64,000 bases of DNA from Raffaelea ambrosiae. Lineage: Eukaryota > Ascomycota > Sordariomycetes > Ophiostomatales > Ophiostomataceae. The notes beneath the pieces were generated by a model. It searched no databases and was not told the DNA's origin. It was given only the letters and a program-made list of their open reading frames with translations. The position numbers and the translations under genes were made by a program. The stretch lies in the NCBI GenBank assembly GCA_002778195.1, contig PCDI01000003.1:2129913-2193912 (forward strand), given 5' to 3'. How positions within the stretch are numbered: the stretch's first letter is position 1; each line of letters opens with the position of its first letter. This document shows positions 45,250-56,937 of this stretch, piece by piece.

Positions 45250-48146
45250 CTAGTGAGTCTTGCTGTGGCCTTCCACACCATCTGGCGCTGCAACTGCATC
45301 CGTAAATTCTCCGGCAGAGCCGTTCACGGCCACGGCTGGCTTGCTGGCTCGCTCAGCAGAGTTGTTCCGAAGGCTGTCCAGACTGGAGGCGCCACCGTTC
45401 ATCCCGCTCGGAGAGAAGTCTGGAACGGCTGCTGACAGTTTACTTTCTTTCGCCTGTGGCCGGTCATTCATAGCATATCCATTGCTGATAGGGGCATGGT
45501 CCACATGTATACCGTTTTCGAATGCGGGATACACGAGATTGGCCCTCTCCGAAGCAATGAAACCAGGGTACATGGGTTGGTATCCCGGAGAAATCATGGA
45601 TTGCTCATATACCTGAGGTCGGCTGTGGCTTGACCGCCGAGTGGCGATGTTGAGATCCGGGCCCGGAATTCTCGCTTCGACGTCTCGTTCTTGTCGATTT
45701 AGGGTAAACCGTCCCCAGTGCTCGCGAGAGCGAATCAGGTCCCTCTCATCGACGTCCGTAACAAACTCCAAATTCTCGGACATCTCGCATGCTGCACGGA
45801 TGAAATCGAGGGATGGGGCCAGGCTTGCCAATCGGTTGAATGCAGCCACAGTAACCAGGGGCACAAAACCTTGGTCGTCCATCTTCTTCCGAAGGTAGAC
45901 ATCTTTGCAGAGGTTCTCTACCGAGAAGTAGTAATCCAGCTGAGTGACTATGCCCTGTAGCAAATCACTTTCCACGTAAGGATTGTGCGGCTGGTAAGGA
46001 TATTGAGGTATGGCTAGCTCAGCGGGCAGGCCGCCAGTAGCTACCTGAATCGACTGTGAATGATGCCTCTGCGCATTTGTAGTACCGTTTTGCAGACGAT
46101 TGGCGAATGGAGATGGATGCGGGACCGACTGAGATCGGCCATTGTTGCGATTGGGTCTAGCAGCGTTGTGAACCCCCCCAAAGGGGAATTGTTGAGTCAT
46201 AGGACTGTACGGAGCAGCTGTTGGCGGGAGATTTGATGTGCTGCTGCCGCCGAAGCCTGTGTTTGCCCCAACCCGTTGTTGCCCGTTGGACTGGTAGGAA
46301 GTGTGGGGCAGGTGGTGGTTTTGCGACGAACTGCCAGCATGCCCACCTCGGCTTCCCCGATAGCCTCCACGGCCGGACCGTTCAGGTCGAGACTCTGTCC
46401 GGGAAGCCTGTCCCTGATGCTCCTTCATCTGTTGAGAACTAGAATCTCTGCCTCCGGGTGTATTGTGCTCGTTGTTCCGGGCTGTGGAGGGAAGTCGACG
46501 ATCGGACTGGCCGGGATGTGAGGCGTGGTGTTGGTCACCGTTCACCGAGATGTTGTGATTGCCTCTGGGTACAAATTCAGCCCTGGTAGAAGCCTGGGGG
46601 GGAAGTGTCAGTCTCACACAAATACGACCAATGAGCAAAGCCAGTTAAGTAGGGGCGAGGGAGGTGAAGAGAGAAAGAAGGTGAAACATAGTCATTCTGC
46701 CTTCCGACGCTGGGAGGTATTACTTACCACGTAGTCATGTGACGCATCTTTTGTCTTGTCAAAGGGGGCATTTGCGGCAGACTTTCGCGGCTCGCGGTTG
46801 TGGGGAGAATCTGTTGAAAAGCGCTTGGACAGGTTGGACGCCGATTGGGGGGGGAGGCGACCTGGGGCAGATCCGCTGTTGCCCTCCTTACTGCCTTCCT
46901 GCGATTCGAAAGCAGCTTTGTCAGACAACGAGGCGGCCGCAGACGAGTTCTTGTCAGACGGTGATGTCCCGTTGGCAAAACTATTGTAGCCCCCTCTCGA
47001 TGAAGAGTCACGACCACCTCGCCCCCCTGTTTTCGGCTTCGAGCCACGAACATTGGGCATTGGTGTCTGGAAACTGACGGTTGGAACAAACTCCATAGTC
47101 GTCCAACCCCTTTTGCCCCGATACTTGGACGACAGAGCATCCTCAGAGCCGTCCTTGTCGACAGCATCTGTCTTCTCGAGATGCGCTTTAGGCTTGGCGT
47201 CCTCGACGACAGCTGCTGACTCGGGGGTAGGCCAGTGCGAGACGTCCTGGACAGATGGCAAGGACTCCCGGTTGGCACCCGTCTTATCGTCCTTCTCCGC
47301 CGACCTGGAGCCACGAGGACCATTTCGCCGTGACTGGTCATTGCTGGAGCGATTGGTTTCACCGGAGCGTCTGGGCTGGGACTTGGTACCACCAGCAGAG
47401 GCTGCCGCGTTTGATTCACCATTCGACTCGGACTCGGCCGGTATGCTAACATACTTCTTGGCATCCTTTGGCTTGCTTCCTCCGTTCGTCGTGGCAGCTG
47501 CAGAGGTAGTCGTTGTAGCCGTATTCGGCACAGGGGAAGATGCAGCTGGTTTGACAGCTGCGGTGGGGCTGGACTTGGACTTGGCAGCCTGCTCCTTACG
47601 CCGCTGGTCCCAGATGTTGACAGCGGGAAGAGGAGCTGGAGCAAGCTCGACTTTCGGGGTTTCTCTTGGCCGCTCCGGCTCGTCGGCGGCCGCGCCGGGC
47701 TGGTCATTGCCGTTGGCGGAGGTCTTGTTTTGCTTGCCTTTCCGAGCTTTGCCAGCCACATCATCGGCCGACGAAGTCCGTGTACCAGATGCTGATGAGC
47801 TGCCGTCCTTTTCGCCAACGGTGGCATTACGAGAGCGGTCATCGAGTGACAGGTTGGATGTAGAATCAGTCAGAGTGGCGGCTAGGGTGCTGGATCCGGC
47901 GGCTGAGGCAGCATCTGAATCAGCCTTGCGTTGGCCAATGCCGGACTCGGAGTATAGCGGTCTTGCGGATATCTTGCCATTCTCAGCCGTTGCGAGAGAT
48001 GGTGGTGGCGAAGAATTCTGTAAGGCCGCAGAAGAGCCTTGATCGGCCTTGTCCTGCGCGGCCTGGCTAGGGAGGGATGAGTTGGATATTGGGGGGGCTG
48101 CCTGGCCACGCGCGGCCTGGGCATATGAGAAGCCGGTAGACGACAT
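45250..48146 (-). CDS. La-motif RNA-binding protein (Sro9/Slf1-like LARP)
   Basis: The two exons are 48146-46728 and 46593-45250, giving 921 codons (920 residues). The intron (46594-46727) has a CTGAC branch site, and the junction reads DYV-ASTRAEFVPRG. The first ~650 residues are disordered and rich in Ser, Ala, Lys, Asn and Gly, with RGG-like stretches. A La motif lies at about residues 674-770: NPYVESDLLQGIVTQLDYYF, SVENLCKDVYLRKKMDDQGF, VPLVTVAAFNRLASL. The QLDYYFSVENL and DVYLRKKMDDQGFVPL cores carry the aromatic residues that in La proteins bind RNA 3' ends. No RRM follows, as in yeast Sro9 and Slf1, which associate with translating ribosomes and mRNAs. An in-frame ATG at 48245 would add 33 hydrophobic residues, probably 5' UTR; MSSTGFSYAQAARGQ is the better start. 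The gene is probably cytoplasmic and long-leadered. Confidence 0.9.
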
Positions 48147-51100
48147 GGTCTGCTGCCTTGTTTCTTTGCGAGAAAATGGGACGCGGCTGTCGGGTTTCTG
48201 CGTTAAAAAAAAGAAGAGCGGGAAGGAAGGGATAGCAGCAGACACTCACAACTGGGTCTGTTGTCGCTGCTGGGCAATGGCAGGCTCGAATAGTCCACCA
48301 CCGTCAAGCGCCTTGCCTTCGATGCAAAGGTCCTCCCCAATCAAAGCCGGATGCGGCGACGCCGCCAAAAAGGCTGTTTGAGGTTGGTTAAAAATGGATG
48401 CCGAGGCGGAAAATGAGCTAGGCCAAGTTATAGTCGCGTTGGCTGTGTTGCGGTGGTAGTCGGGAGTAGGGTTTGACTCCGGTTTCTTTCCCCTCTTCCG
48501 GTCGGGTGTGCTCGGCACAAACGGGTTTGCCGACGAGGGTGGAGTGAAACAGAGTAAGGTGAAGAGTAACCAGGCAGTTGAAGGCGACAAGCAGGCTGCG
48601 GAAAATACGCCCGTCACAGAGGAGAGAAAACGTGACAGGCAGGGCTGGATGAAGGAGTGTATATGTTTTGGGAGTGAGACGCGAACGAAAATCTTGGGAG
48701 AGGGGGATTCGAGGCAGTCCGGAGCCAAAAAAAGGAAGACGAAAAAATAGAACGGAGATTGCTGCTCGCGTGTGCGTTTTCTGGATGAAAGCCTCAGCCG
48801 AGTTGGTTCCAGTACTCGTATCTTTTGTTTACTTTGTCTGCGGCGTCAACGGGCAAGCTTCCGGGTGCAGTCGATGCTCTATCCTTCACTCCTTTTTGCT
48901 CTTCAGCTATCGCAATCTCGAAACGTCTCTTCCGCGGGCGAGATCTCGGGTGCACGGTCGATTCAGAGCCGAAATGTCAGGTCAGCACGGAGTCGCTATG
49001 TGACGAGGACGGCTCGGTGTGCGGACTCGGACGAGATGAGGGCTGGGAAGAGATAAATGGAGAGAAGGCGCGAGGAGAAACGAGTGACAGGCACAGCCGT
49101 GTGCTCTGAAGCAGTCGACGAAGACAGTTGGGCAGCAGGCGGATGGCGGCACTGCCTGGCTCTGGCTCGAAGAGGTGCTGCAGTAGCGCTGGGTGGTCAA
49201 AAGCAAGGTGGAAAACAGGAAGCGATAAACAACGAAAGGCAATAAATACGCAAAGGATAGCGGAAGGACACGGCAGGTTGGTGGACGAGCCGTCGTAGCC
49301 AAGACGAAGCGTTGGATCTCTCTTTCTCGGTTTTTTTTTGGCCCTGTGGCTATTTCCTGCGAGAGAGAAACACGCAGGACGAAGCAGGGCGGAAAGACGG
49401 GGGGGAACAAAGAGAAGAAGGCGTTTGCAACTCGAGGCGAAAGAGACGGGGAGAGGGGGGGGGNGGAAGAAAGAGAAGTGCAGTTGTGTCTTCTCTCGCA
49501 AGAGAAAGGAGCAGAGGAGACGGGAGGAAGAGGAAATATTTGTGTGTGAGGATAAATTTTTTTTTTTTGGGCCGATGCTGAGTAGGCCGTACGCTGTGAG
49601 TGGGTTGTGCCGATGGACAACAGGGAGCTTAATTTGCGGAGGGGCAGGCGGCGGGCAGCGCGGTCAGCACCTCTCAGGGCGCTGTTGTGGACGGGCTATG
49701 AGACCAATCTGGCGCAATTGCTAGCCTGTCTTTGCACAGTACAGCGTGAGATACCTTGCAATTTTGCGCCCTTCTGGGGAGGCCAGGTGGCGAGCGTGTG
49801 CGCAGCGTCGTCCAGGCTCTGACTTGCACGAATATGAACCGGCAATTCGCTTTAGCGGCACCAGAACGGCAGTCCCAGCCTGTGTCCAGACTGTAAACCG
49901 TGTCTGCGTCTGGTCTCGAAGCTTGCACAGGACGTGCGTGTAATATGGTCGATTCCCGAAAATAATGATCTAATCTGACTACAATGGACTGTAATAACTT
50001 GCAATGCCCCCCGGTGCTGTCTTATGTAATACGGTACGGTGTTTGCAACAGTTTCCTGCCCTGCGGGCACCCCGCCCTAGTGGTACTGGAGTGACAATAT
50101 TAGCCATGGCAAGCCTTTCGGCTGCTGGCTGGCCTGCCGGGCAGCTGCCCTCATATGTAATATTATTACTGTAGTGCAACTAGTTAACGTGCGTTGCCGC
50201 CCTAGATGTGCCGTGTTCGCACTGTATTCTACTACTGTATCTTACCTTTGGACAAGCACAGAAAGAACAGACATAGTAATCCATCCTCCCAGTGTCCAAT
50301 CGCGTTTACCTGGCGAACGGCATACCTTAACTCTCCAAACGGGACGAGGCTGCGTTGATGTTTGCCAGACAGAACAGACCCCCGACTATTCAACCCATGT
50401 AACTGCGTAGAGCAAGGCCATTGCTTCCCAGTCCATGCTTAGGGCCTGGCCCGCCTCCCCCACCTGCTCTGCTTCCTTTTTTCGGCCTGTTGTCCAGTTC
50501 TCGGCCTGTCGCGGAACGAGTTGCTGACAAGCCTGTGCCACCTGGTAGGTTTGGATTTTATTGGAGATTTTCTTGGAGCAACTCCTTCGGGAGGCTCCTT
50601 CGCGGGGCTCCTACAGGCAACCTTGAGATCCCTGTCAACTCCCACTGGGGACTGCGGTGTATCTCGTCTTACGATGCGCCGCCCATCGAATACACCGACC
50701 ACACAATACGGGCACACGCTCTGCAGATCACTCCAGGCCGACTCAAGCTACAAGCGTACCGTGCCGACCGGTGACTTTTTTGCTTTCCTTTTCCCAATTT
50801 CCTTTACTTTGCTCTTTTTCCCTGCCAATTTTTCGTACCATATGCCGCCAACAATCGTAAGGCCACATGTGTGGTAACTGCTTTGTAATACATGTGCGGT
50901 TAAATATAGCCACAATGCTAAAAGGCTGGGTGGCTACGCCCGTGACGGATTGATGGTGGGAATTTTGCACAGGACATGGATCAGGGCCGGCGGCCATGTG
51001 GCAGCGGCCGCCCGTGGAAGCTGAAACCACAAGCTTTGGTTTCGTACGCAGCACCCGCATGACTCCGCAGGCCGAGCTGTCACAGCTCGCCATTTGAGTC

Positions 51101-51501
51101 CTGCGTCTGTATAAATACCGGCCGGTGCACTGGTGAATACTCCCTCGTCTTCTGTAACTCATGCAGCAATGGCTTACGGGTTGTCGAGTTCAGTCTCGTG
51201 TGTACAAAACCTCGTGTACAAGAGGCGCACTTGAAAAAAAAGAATCTGTTAGAAGAAAGAATGCGTAGAAGATTTGCATTTTTAAAGGGCTACCGCGATA
51301 TATTACAGTACAACTATGACATTTTTGGCTCGAATAAAACAAAGGCTTCGTACAGGAAAGTTTGGCCGGGGTGAGGGATGTGTCTTGCGATGTGGGCTGA
51401 GCTGCCTGGGCGGCAGAGGAGTGCCAACTTGTCTCTGCCGGGCTAATGAATAACAACTACACAACAGAATCGCCTGCTTTTTTCTCGCCGACATTTATAC
51501 C
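48147..51501. other. Intergenic region upstream of the La-motif gene
   Basis: 3.4 kb without a supported gene. 48240-49560 is purine-rich on the plus strand, that is pyrimidine-rich on the La-gene coding strand, and includes a single N at 49464 within a G run. TACTCGTA lies at 48813. 50860-51270 holds palindromes and an orphan TATA box (see finding). The last part is the 3' flank of SFT2. Confidence 0.55.
51110..51117 (+). promoter_or_regulatory. Orphan TATA box with upstream palindromes
   Basis: TATAAATA lies 21 bp after a perfect inverted repeat (CGAGCTGT, one base, ACAGCTCG; 51073-51089) and 66 bp after an imperfect 21-nt palindrome at 51023-51043. No plus-strand gene of normal size follows before SFT2. 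The nearest ATG at 51161 opens only 35 codons. Confidence 0.35.
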
Positions 51502-52765
51502 TCACCTGGTCATCCATGACGTGGCCTGCTGGACGCCGAATGTCGTTGCAAGGCGCAGACCGCTGGAGCCCATGGGAAAGTAGCTCACCAAGTACCAGAG
51601 CAGACACGCTAGTTGAATTACGGCCGAGATCACGGTCAGGATCGTGCTGTGAAGCTAGAGGAGGGTGTCAGTATGACATGCAAGAACATGCGAGAGAGCC
51701 ATGAATAGGCAATACTGTTTCCTCCTGATCTTGACCTTTTGCTGGTTCCGTTTTTTTTTTTTTCGGGTTTTTTGGGGGAGCGGTTTTATTTTGTGCCATT
51801 CACAAAACCAGAGAGAGAGAGACCCCGGGGGGGGAATACTCACACCAATAGAAAAGTAGATGGTCAAGCCAATCGACCCAAAGTAGGTTGCTGTAAATGG
51901 CAGTCTTGGTGTGGAAGCCAAATGCAAAACATATGTCCACGGCCCCATGACGGCAGCGAAAGACGAAAGGAACAGAACGGAGCCAAGAGTCCACCTGGGT
52001 CACAAGAGGTCAGCCGCTGCTACTTCATAGAGATGCGGCCGCAAGCAACGAGAAATCGCTTGGCAACTTACAAGATGACAAACTTGCGCGGCCTGGTCAT
52101 CAAAATAGGGAACAGGGTGAAGCAGACCACGAAGCAAGCCAAAGCACCAAGGTTGCAGCCCGTAAAGATCAGCATCCGATCCCATCTGCTGACTGCTCGG
52201 ACCAGAAACAATTCAAAAGTTAGCATGGAGAAGTCTGCTGACGACGAGGCAACCAAGACATTGGCCAAAGGGTTTGCATGGGTGCCCATGTGTGTTGGCG
52301 TGGCGGCCACCTGCAAGGTTCAGGAACAGGCACACCCGTCTGATTGCCATTCGCCTACAGCCTGTGAAGGCTGCAGCTTGCAGACAGGCAAAAGCCGGTA
52401 TTGCCTTGGCTGAAGAGGCCGGGACAGCAGGGCGCACGCACATACACACACGCGCACACACGAAGCCCCAGAAGGCACTACAGTGTCTGGCGTGCACGCG
52501 GAACCTTGTTGAGAAAGAGGGACTCCTGTAGCTCAAACTTACGTGCAAACCACCCTTCTTCCTCCTCCCGCCTGCTTGCAGCTGGCAAGGGGGCACCAGG
52601 GCCTTCGGTTGTGGGTAGTCGAACATAGCCACGGTCACCGAATGGGTTCATAGACTGGAGCGAGGTCAAGATCCCCGACTGTCGGGTGGTGTTGACGGGG
52701 AGATCGGCGTCCCGTCGAGACCAGCCCAGCGAGCTGAGGGAGTCCCTGAATGTCTGTGACGTCAT
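51502..52765 (-). CDS. SFT2: SFT2-family Golgi vesicle transport protein
   Basis: The four exons are 52765-52543, 52192-52072, 51994-51844 and 51654-51502, giving 216 codons (215 residues), the length known for yeast Sft2. All introns are GT-AG and in frame. The N-terminal ~75 residues are cytoplasmic (MTSQTFRDSLSSLGWSRRDA, then GWFALSRWDRM). Four membrane segments follow: IFTGCNLGALACFVVCFTLF, VILWTLGSVLFLSSFAAV (flowing into MGPWTYVLH), FTATYFGSIGLTIYFSIG, and TILTVISAVIQLACLLWYLV. The C-terminus is SYFPMGSSGLRLATTFGVQQ plus a short tail, with the family YFP-G-x-x-G motif. Sft2 acts in traffic between endosomes and the Golgi. RIC1, a Ypt6 exchange-factor subunit acting in the same step, lies 43 kb away in this window. 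Short conserved pieces occur in each exon, so the model is firm. Confidence 0.95.
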
Positions 52766-54769
52766 GATTGATCGAATATTGGTCGAGTGCGGATATTGTA
52801 GATTGGGGGGGTGGCAACAAAAGGACGGGCGAGGAAGACAAGGAGGACAGGAAGCAGACAGAGCAATCGCCTGTTGCACTTCCTCGTATAGTGGGCACAC
52901 CGGAGAGTGGCTTCGTCTGTGTTCAAAGTCTCGGAAAGCTAGGCGGCAGGTGGTGAGGCAGGAGGGCTGGTAGGCGGTCCAGGAGAAAGACTTGGGTGGT
53001 AGACTTGGCACAGGAGGTCGATAAGTAGGTTGGCAAAATCGGGGCGAAGTCAAGAGAACAGGTAAGCTAGAGGGGAAGGGTGTGTCCAGTGACCGAGTAG
53101 GCTTCCTTCACAGTTACTTTAACGACAGGTCAACAATAAGTCGGTTGAGGCAGACGCGTGACGAGTCAAGACGGGGTGAAGAGAGACAAAGAGACCCGTG
53201 GTGGCGATAAATGGGTTGGGTCGTGACCGCGGGTAGCCTCGAGACAATAGATCGACCTGGGCAGGAAAAGAAAGAAGCTTGTTAGCGTTTGCCTGCTACT
53301 TTGCCTGTCCTTCTGCCTTTTCGGAGTTGAAAAAAAGGTTGGCGTCGCTGCAGGTCCGTGTGGGGTGCAGCAGCGGACCGAGCAGGGCGGACCGAGCAGT
53401 GCCATCGTGCCTTGCCATCGTGCATGGCTGCGGGTCTTCGAAGGGGGAGGGAGGTGCATCAACGTACTAATAGGGTAGGGAAAGAAGTTCTGGGCGAGCC
53501 GAGGGAAACTGATGGAGGGCCAGTATACAACAAGTAGGGGAGGGAGGTTGTAAAGTTGTTGCGCAGCCGGGCTGCATGCAGCCGGGGAGCAAAGAGAAGG
53601 GGGGTGGACGTAAGACGGGCGGGTAGACGAGCAGGTAGAGCAAGTATAGATTGGTGTGAGAAAAGGATGGGAAAAGATGGAGTGGTCAGATCACGCGGGC
53701 GAGATGTGCGAGGCTGGCGAGAAGCAAGCGAGAAGGAGAACCGAGAGGGGGTTGCGCGTGGGCGAGTGGTCGAGACGAGGTGGACGAGATGAGGTGGCCG
53801 AGAAGAAGGAACGAGGGAGCCAGGAGAAGAAGATAGCGATTCGGTGATGAGGCGCAGACGTTGGCGATGGCGAGAGCAGAGAACAGAGAGAGAACAGAGT
53901 CAGCCACACGAACGCGTGCGTGGACACCTGTGAGAGGCTGCCTGGGGGTGGGCAGGATCCCGGTAGGCGCCATGTGATTGGTCAGCGAGCTAGAGAGCCA
54001 CGGAGGGCCGTGCATGGACGCTGATTGGTTGCCAGGCTTTGCTGAGGTGTGGCATGCAAGACAAGAGGGAAAGACGACCACAGCAAGGGTACCATGGAGC
54101 CAAAATAGCCACCAGGGAAAGGGTAACTACAAAGTAGTCAGCAGTTGTCTTCGGTTGCTGGGAGTGCTCGTAACGCCAGTGGGGGTGCCTCTGGTTGGGC
54201 AAAAAGGGTGTCTGGCTGTCTCAGACGGGCAGCCCTCTTGCGAGTCACGACCTGTTCGGATAGCCTGCCTTGCACCCTCCCCCCCTTGCGAAGTGGCCAC
54301 ATGGGAGGGCCGAGCAAGCCGGGGATCCGTCTGTGTGAGAGATGGTGTGTGTGTGGGAGAGAGAGAGAGAGAGTGAGAGAGTCTCTGTGTCTGCTGTGTC
54401 TGCTGTGTCTCCCGCGCCTGCTGTGTCTGTATCTTTACCTGTCCCTGCGCCTGTGTCTAGGCGTCTGTCTCTCTGTCCCGGTTCTGCCTGCGTTCTGCCT
54501 ACTGGCCAGCCCCTGTTCCGCTCTTGACTCGCCTTGGCTCTCGCCTTGTCTCTGGACTGCAAGGGCCCGACAGGTCTGCTGCGACTGCGCGAACCATGGC
54601 CGGTCTTTGTCTGGCCTGCACACCCACTCGGTTGTCAAGCAAGCGTCAGGCGACTTGCCGAAGACGAGATATCTAGCAAGCAGACAGAAGAGGCGCAGAA
54701 GGGCGATGGAACGGGCGCTCTGAGCAGGACTGATCTGGAGGAGGAGCTGGCCAGGAGGCCAACAGCCAG

Positions 54770-54777
54770 TATAAAAG
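54770..54777 (+). promoter_or_regulatory. TATA box, possibly for the bHLH gene
   Basis: TATAAAAG in plus orientation, about 2.2 kb before the bHLH start codon and at the left side of the pyrimidine-rich block that leads into it. If it serves that gene, the leader would be about 2 kb and probably spliced. It could equally serve an unseen non-coding transcript. Confidence 0.3.
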
Positions 54778-55950
54778 GCATCGCATCGGCCCACCCCTTT
54801 CGGGATGCCGTCGAACGTGCTTGGCAAAGAATCCAAGCAACGCGATATCGTTGCCCGGTAGAGACGACGCAAGCCTCGCCCTTGTACCTGTGTATTTTGT
54901 CTCTCCCGTCTCTTCGGTCTTTCGTATCGACGGTGTCTGCAGCCGTTTCTGTATCGACACAGGCAGTCGGCAACCTCTCTTCGGCCAAGGCGTTCCCGCC
55001 AAAGTTCAGAAGACGTCTTCCAGAATCAGATCAACGCAGCGCACAATACGTCATCGCCCCGGGTTGACGAACCGCCGCAAGCCACTATAGTAGCCATCTT
55101 ACAACACGCCAAAACAATACTTCCGACCAGTGCGCCACGGTGTTTGCGACCTCTGGCCGACGCTGGCACAGACCTGCGGCTCAGCCTCCAGCAGCCGAAA
55201 GAGCCGCGTCTGTCCGCCTGAGGCTGGCCCTAGCAGCAGGCGCGTTTGTCGCTCCTTCCCCAGCAGGCCCCTTACGGCAGTCTTGACAAATCGACTGTAA
55301 GAACCAACGACACTGTCAGGGAACATTTGCATCTTACTGTTTCTGTTCTTGCTTCTCTGTCTATTATCCTCTGCCTCAACCCTCCCTGTTCTGCTCGGCC
55401 AGCTCCGCATTTGTGGCCACGACCCGCCCGCATCTTCCGCCGCCTAACCCGCCTGACAGTGTCCAGCTTGCCCCTCGCCGTTTTCTTTCCTTTTCCTGTC
55501 TCTCTCGTCTTTTTCTTCTTTTCTTTTTCGTCTTTTTTTCTTTCTTTTCTTTTCCTGTCGCCTTCTTCTTTCTTTTTCTGCCTCGCATCCAACGGCCCTC
55601 GCGTCCTGCCCATCCGAAGCAGCTCGTGCAGCGACACATCCACCTAGCACGCCGCCAGAAGGCCGCCCTAGGAAAGTCCTAGCTAACTATTACAAGCAAG
55701 CCCGCACAAATCTCCCACCGCCTTCCCTCTCCGCATTCCGCGACAGCCCACTGCCGCTATTATCGCACAGTTCTGCCACAGTCCCTGCTGCCTTGGCCAG
55801 CCCTCTTCAGCCAACCCCCCGAACTGTCGCCAAACAATCGCCAAACAACTAACGGCCCACCCGCCGCGCTGAACCTGGCTCGCCCCTCGCCGCACGCCCA
55901 CTGACCCCCGGCTCTGCCCTGCTCGCAAACCAGCAGGCCTGGCCAATAAG

Positions 55951-56266
55951 GTGAGCTGCCCACCACCGCCCTTCTTCTCCGCCTGCTTCTCCTCTTCCTC
56001 CGCTCCGTCGACGCCTCCTCACTCCTTCGTCCCTCGTTCCCTCTCGCTCTCCGCCTCTCTGTCTTTTCATGCTCGCTGCAGCATCCCACCCGCGCTCTCT
56101 TCTTCTCTGCCTGCTTATCTGCCTGCTTCTCTGTCTGCTTCTGCGCCTGCTCTGCCTGTCGTCGCATCCTCTCGCTGCCTCTCGTCCTGTCCTTCTTCTC
56201 CTTGCTCTCGGCGGCGCGTTGCCTGATTCAGGCTAGCTTAGTACTGACTTGCGCTGCCACCCCAGA
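55951..56266 (+). other. Candidate 5'-UTR intron of the bHLH gene
   Basis: A good donor (AAG/GTGAGC) at 55951 and a branch-site-like GTACTGAC about 20 nt before a CCCCAG acceptor at 56266 would remove 316 nt of leader. There is no coding evidence; the call rests on splice signals alone. Confidence 0.3.
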
Positions 56267-56937
56267 CCTGAACCTGCGGTCAGCGAGGCCACCGAACACG
56301 ACACACCAAATTCCCCTCCCTTTCTTCAAAATCCCCAGAGTCCGCATTACCGGCCAACTCTCTCGCCGATTCCTGGCATCCATCCGCCTCGCCAGTTCTC
56401 TCAACTCGCTGTGCCAACGTGCCGCCTCCTGCTGTCATAGTCAAGCGTCTCGTCTGTTCCCAGCCCTCTATTTGTCGATATATCGTCCGCGACTGATGAC
56501 AGCGCCTTGACTCCAACTTTTTTTCTCCTTTTTCCCCCTTCCTGGCCCGCATCACCCTCAGTAACTGCCTGCCCGCATTATATGCGACACCGTCTCGTCT
56601 GGGCATACGCCTTCGCATTTTGTCTTGACAACTTAGACCTCGAGTAAGCTGCGACGATCCCGCCGTTGCGCATTTCGCAGCGCCACACATTGCGAGGCCT
56701 GCCAGCTGACTCTTCAATTCCAGTTCCCCCACAAACCCCTCCTCTCTGGATCGGTCCATCTAATCTGCCATCGCGATTTACTCGCCCCCCTCATCTCGTG
56801 CTGCCAGCCGCCCCCACCGGGCATCGCAAACAACCAGAAGACCCATACCGGGGCCGGCAACTCCTACTTTCTGTTTATTTTCTTTTCTTTTCTCGTCCCC
56901 CCCCCCCCCTTAGACGCCAGACCCAGCGCCTGACGCC

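Larger units (their letters stand above)
52766..56937. other. Long divergent intergenic region, SFT2 to bHLH gene
   Basis: 4.2 kb without a supported gene. 52780-53900 is purine-rich on the plus strand (leader side of minus-strand SFT2). 55100-56930 is pyrimidine-rich on the plus strand (leader side of the bHLH gene). A (GA)n tract lies at about 54357-54373 and a TATA box at 54770. A possible 5'-UTR intron lies at 55951-56266. Frames such as 54145-54723 (plus) are low-complexity and have no recognisable domain. Confidence 0.55.

Noticed and set aside
48246..48728. 160-codon minus-strand frame just upstream of the La-motif gene
   Set aside because: It lies in the pyrimidine-rich leader and has hydrophobic low-complexity sequence without a recognisable domain; probably 5' UTR.
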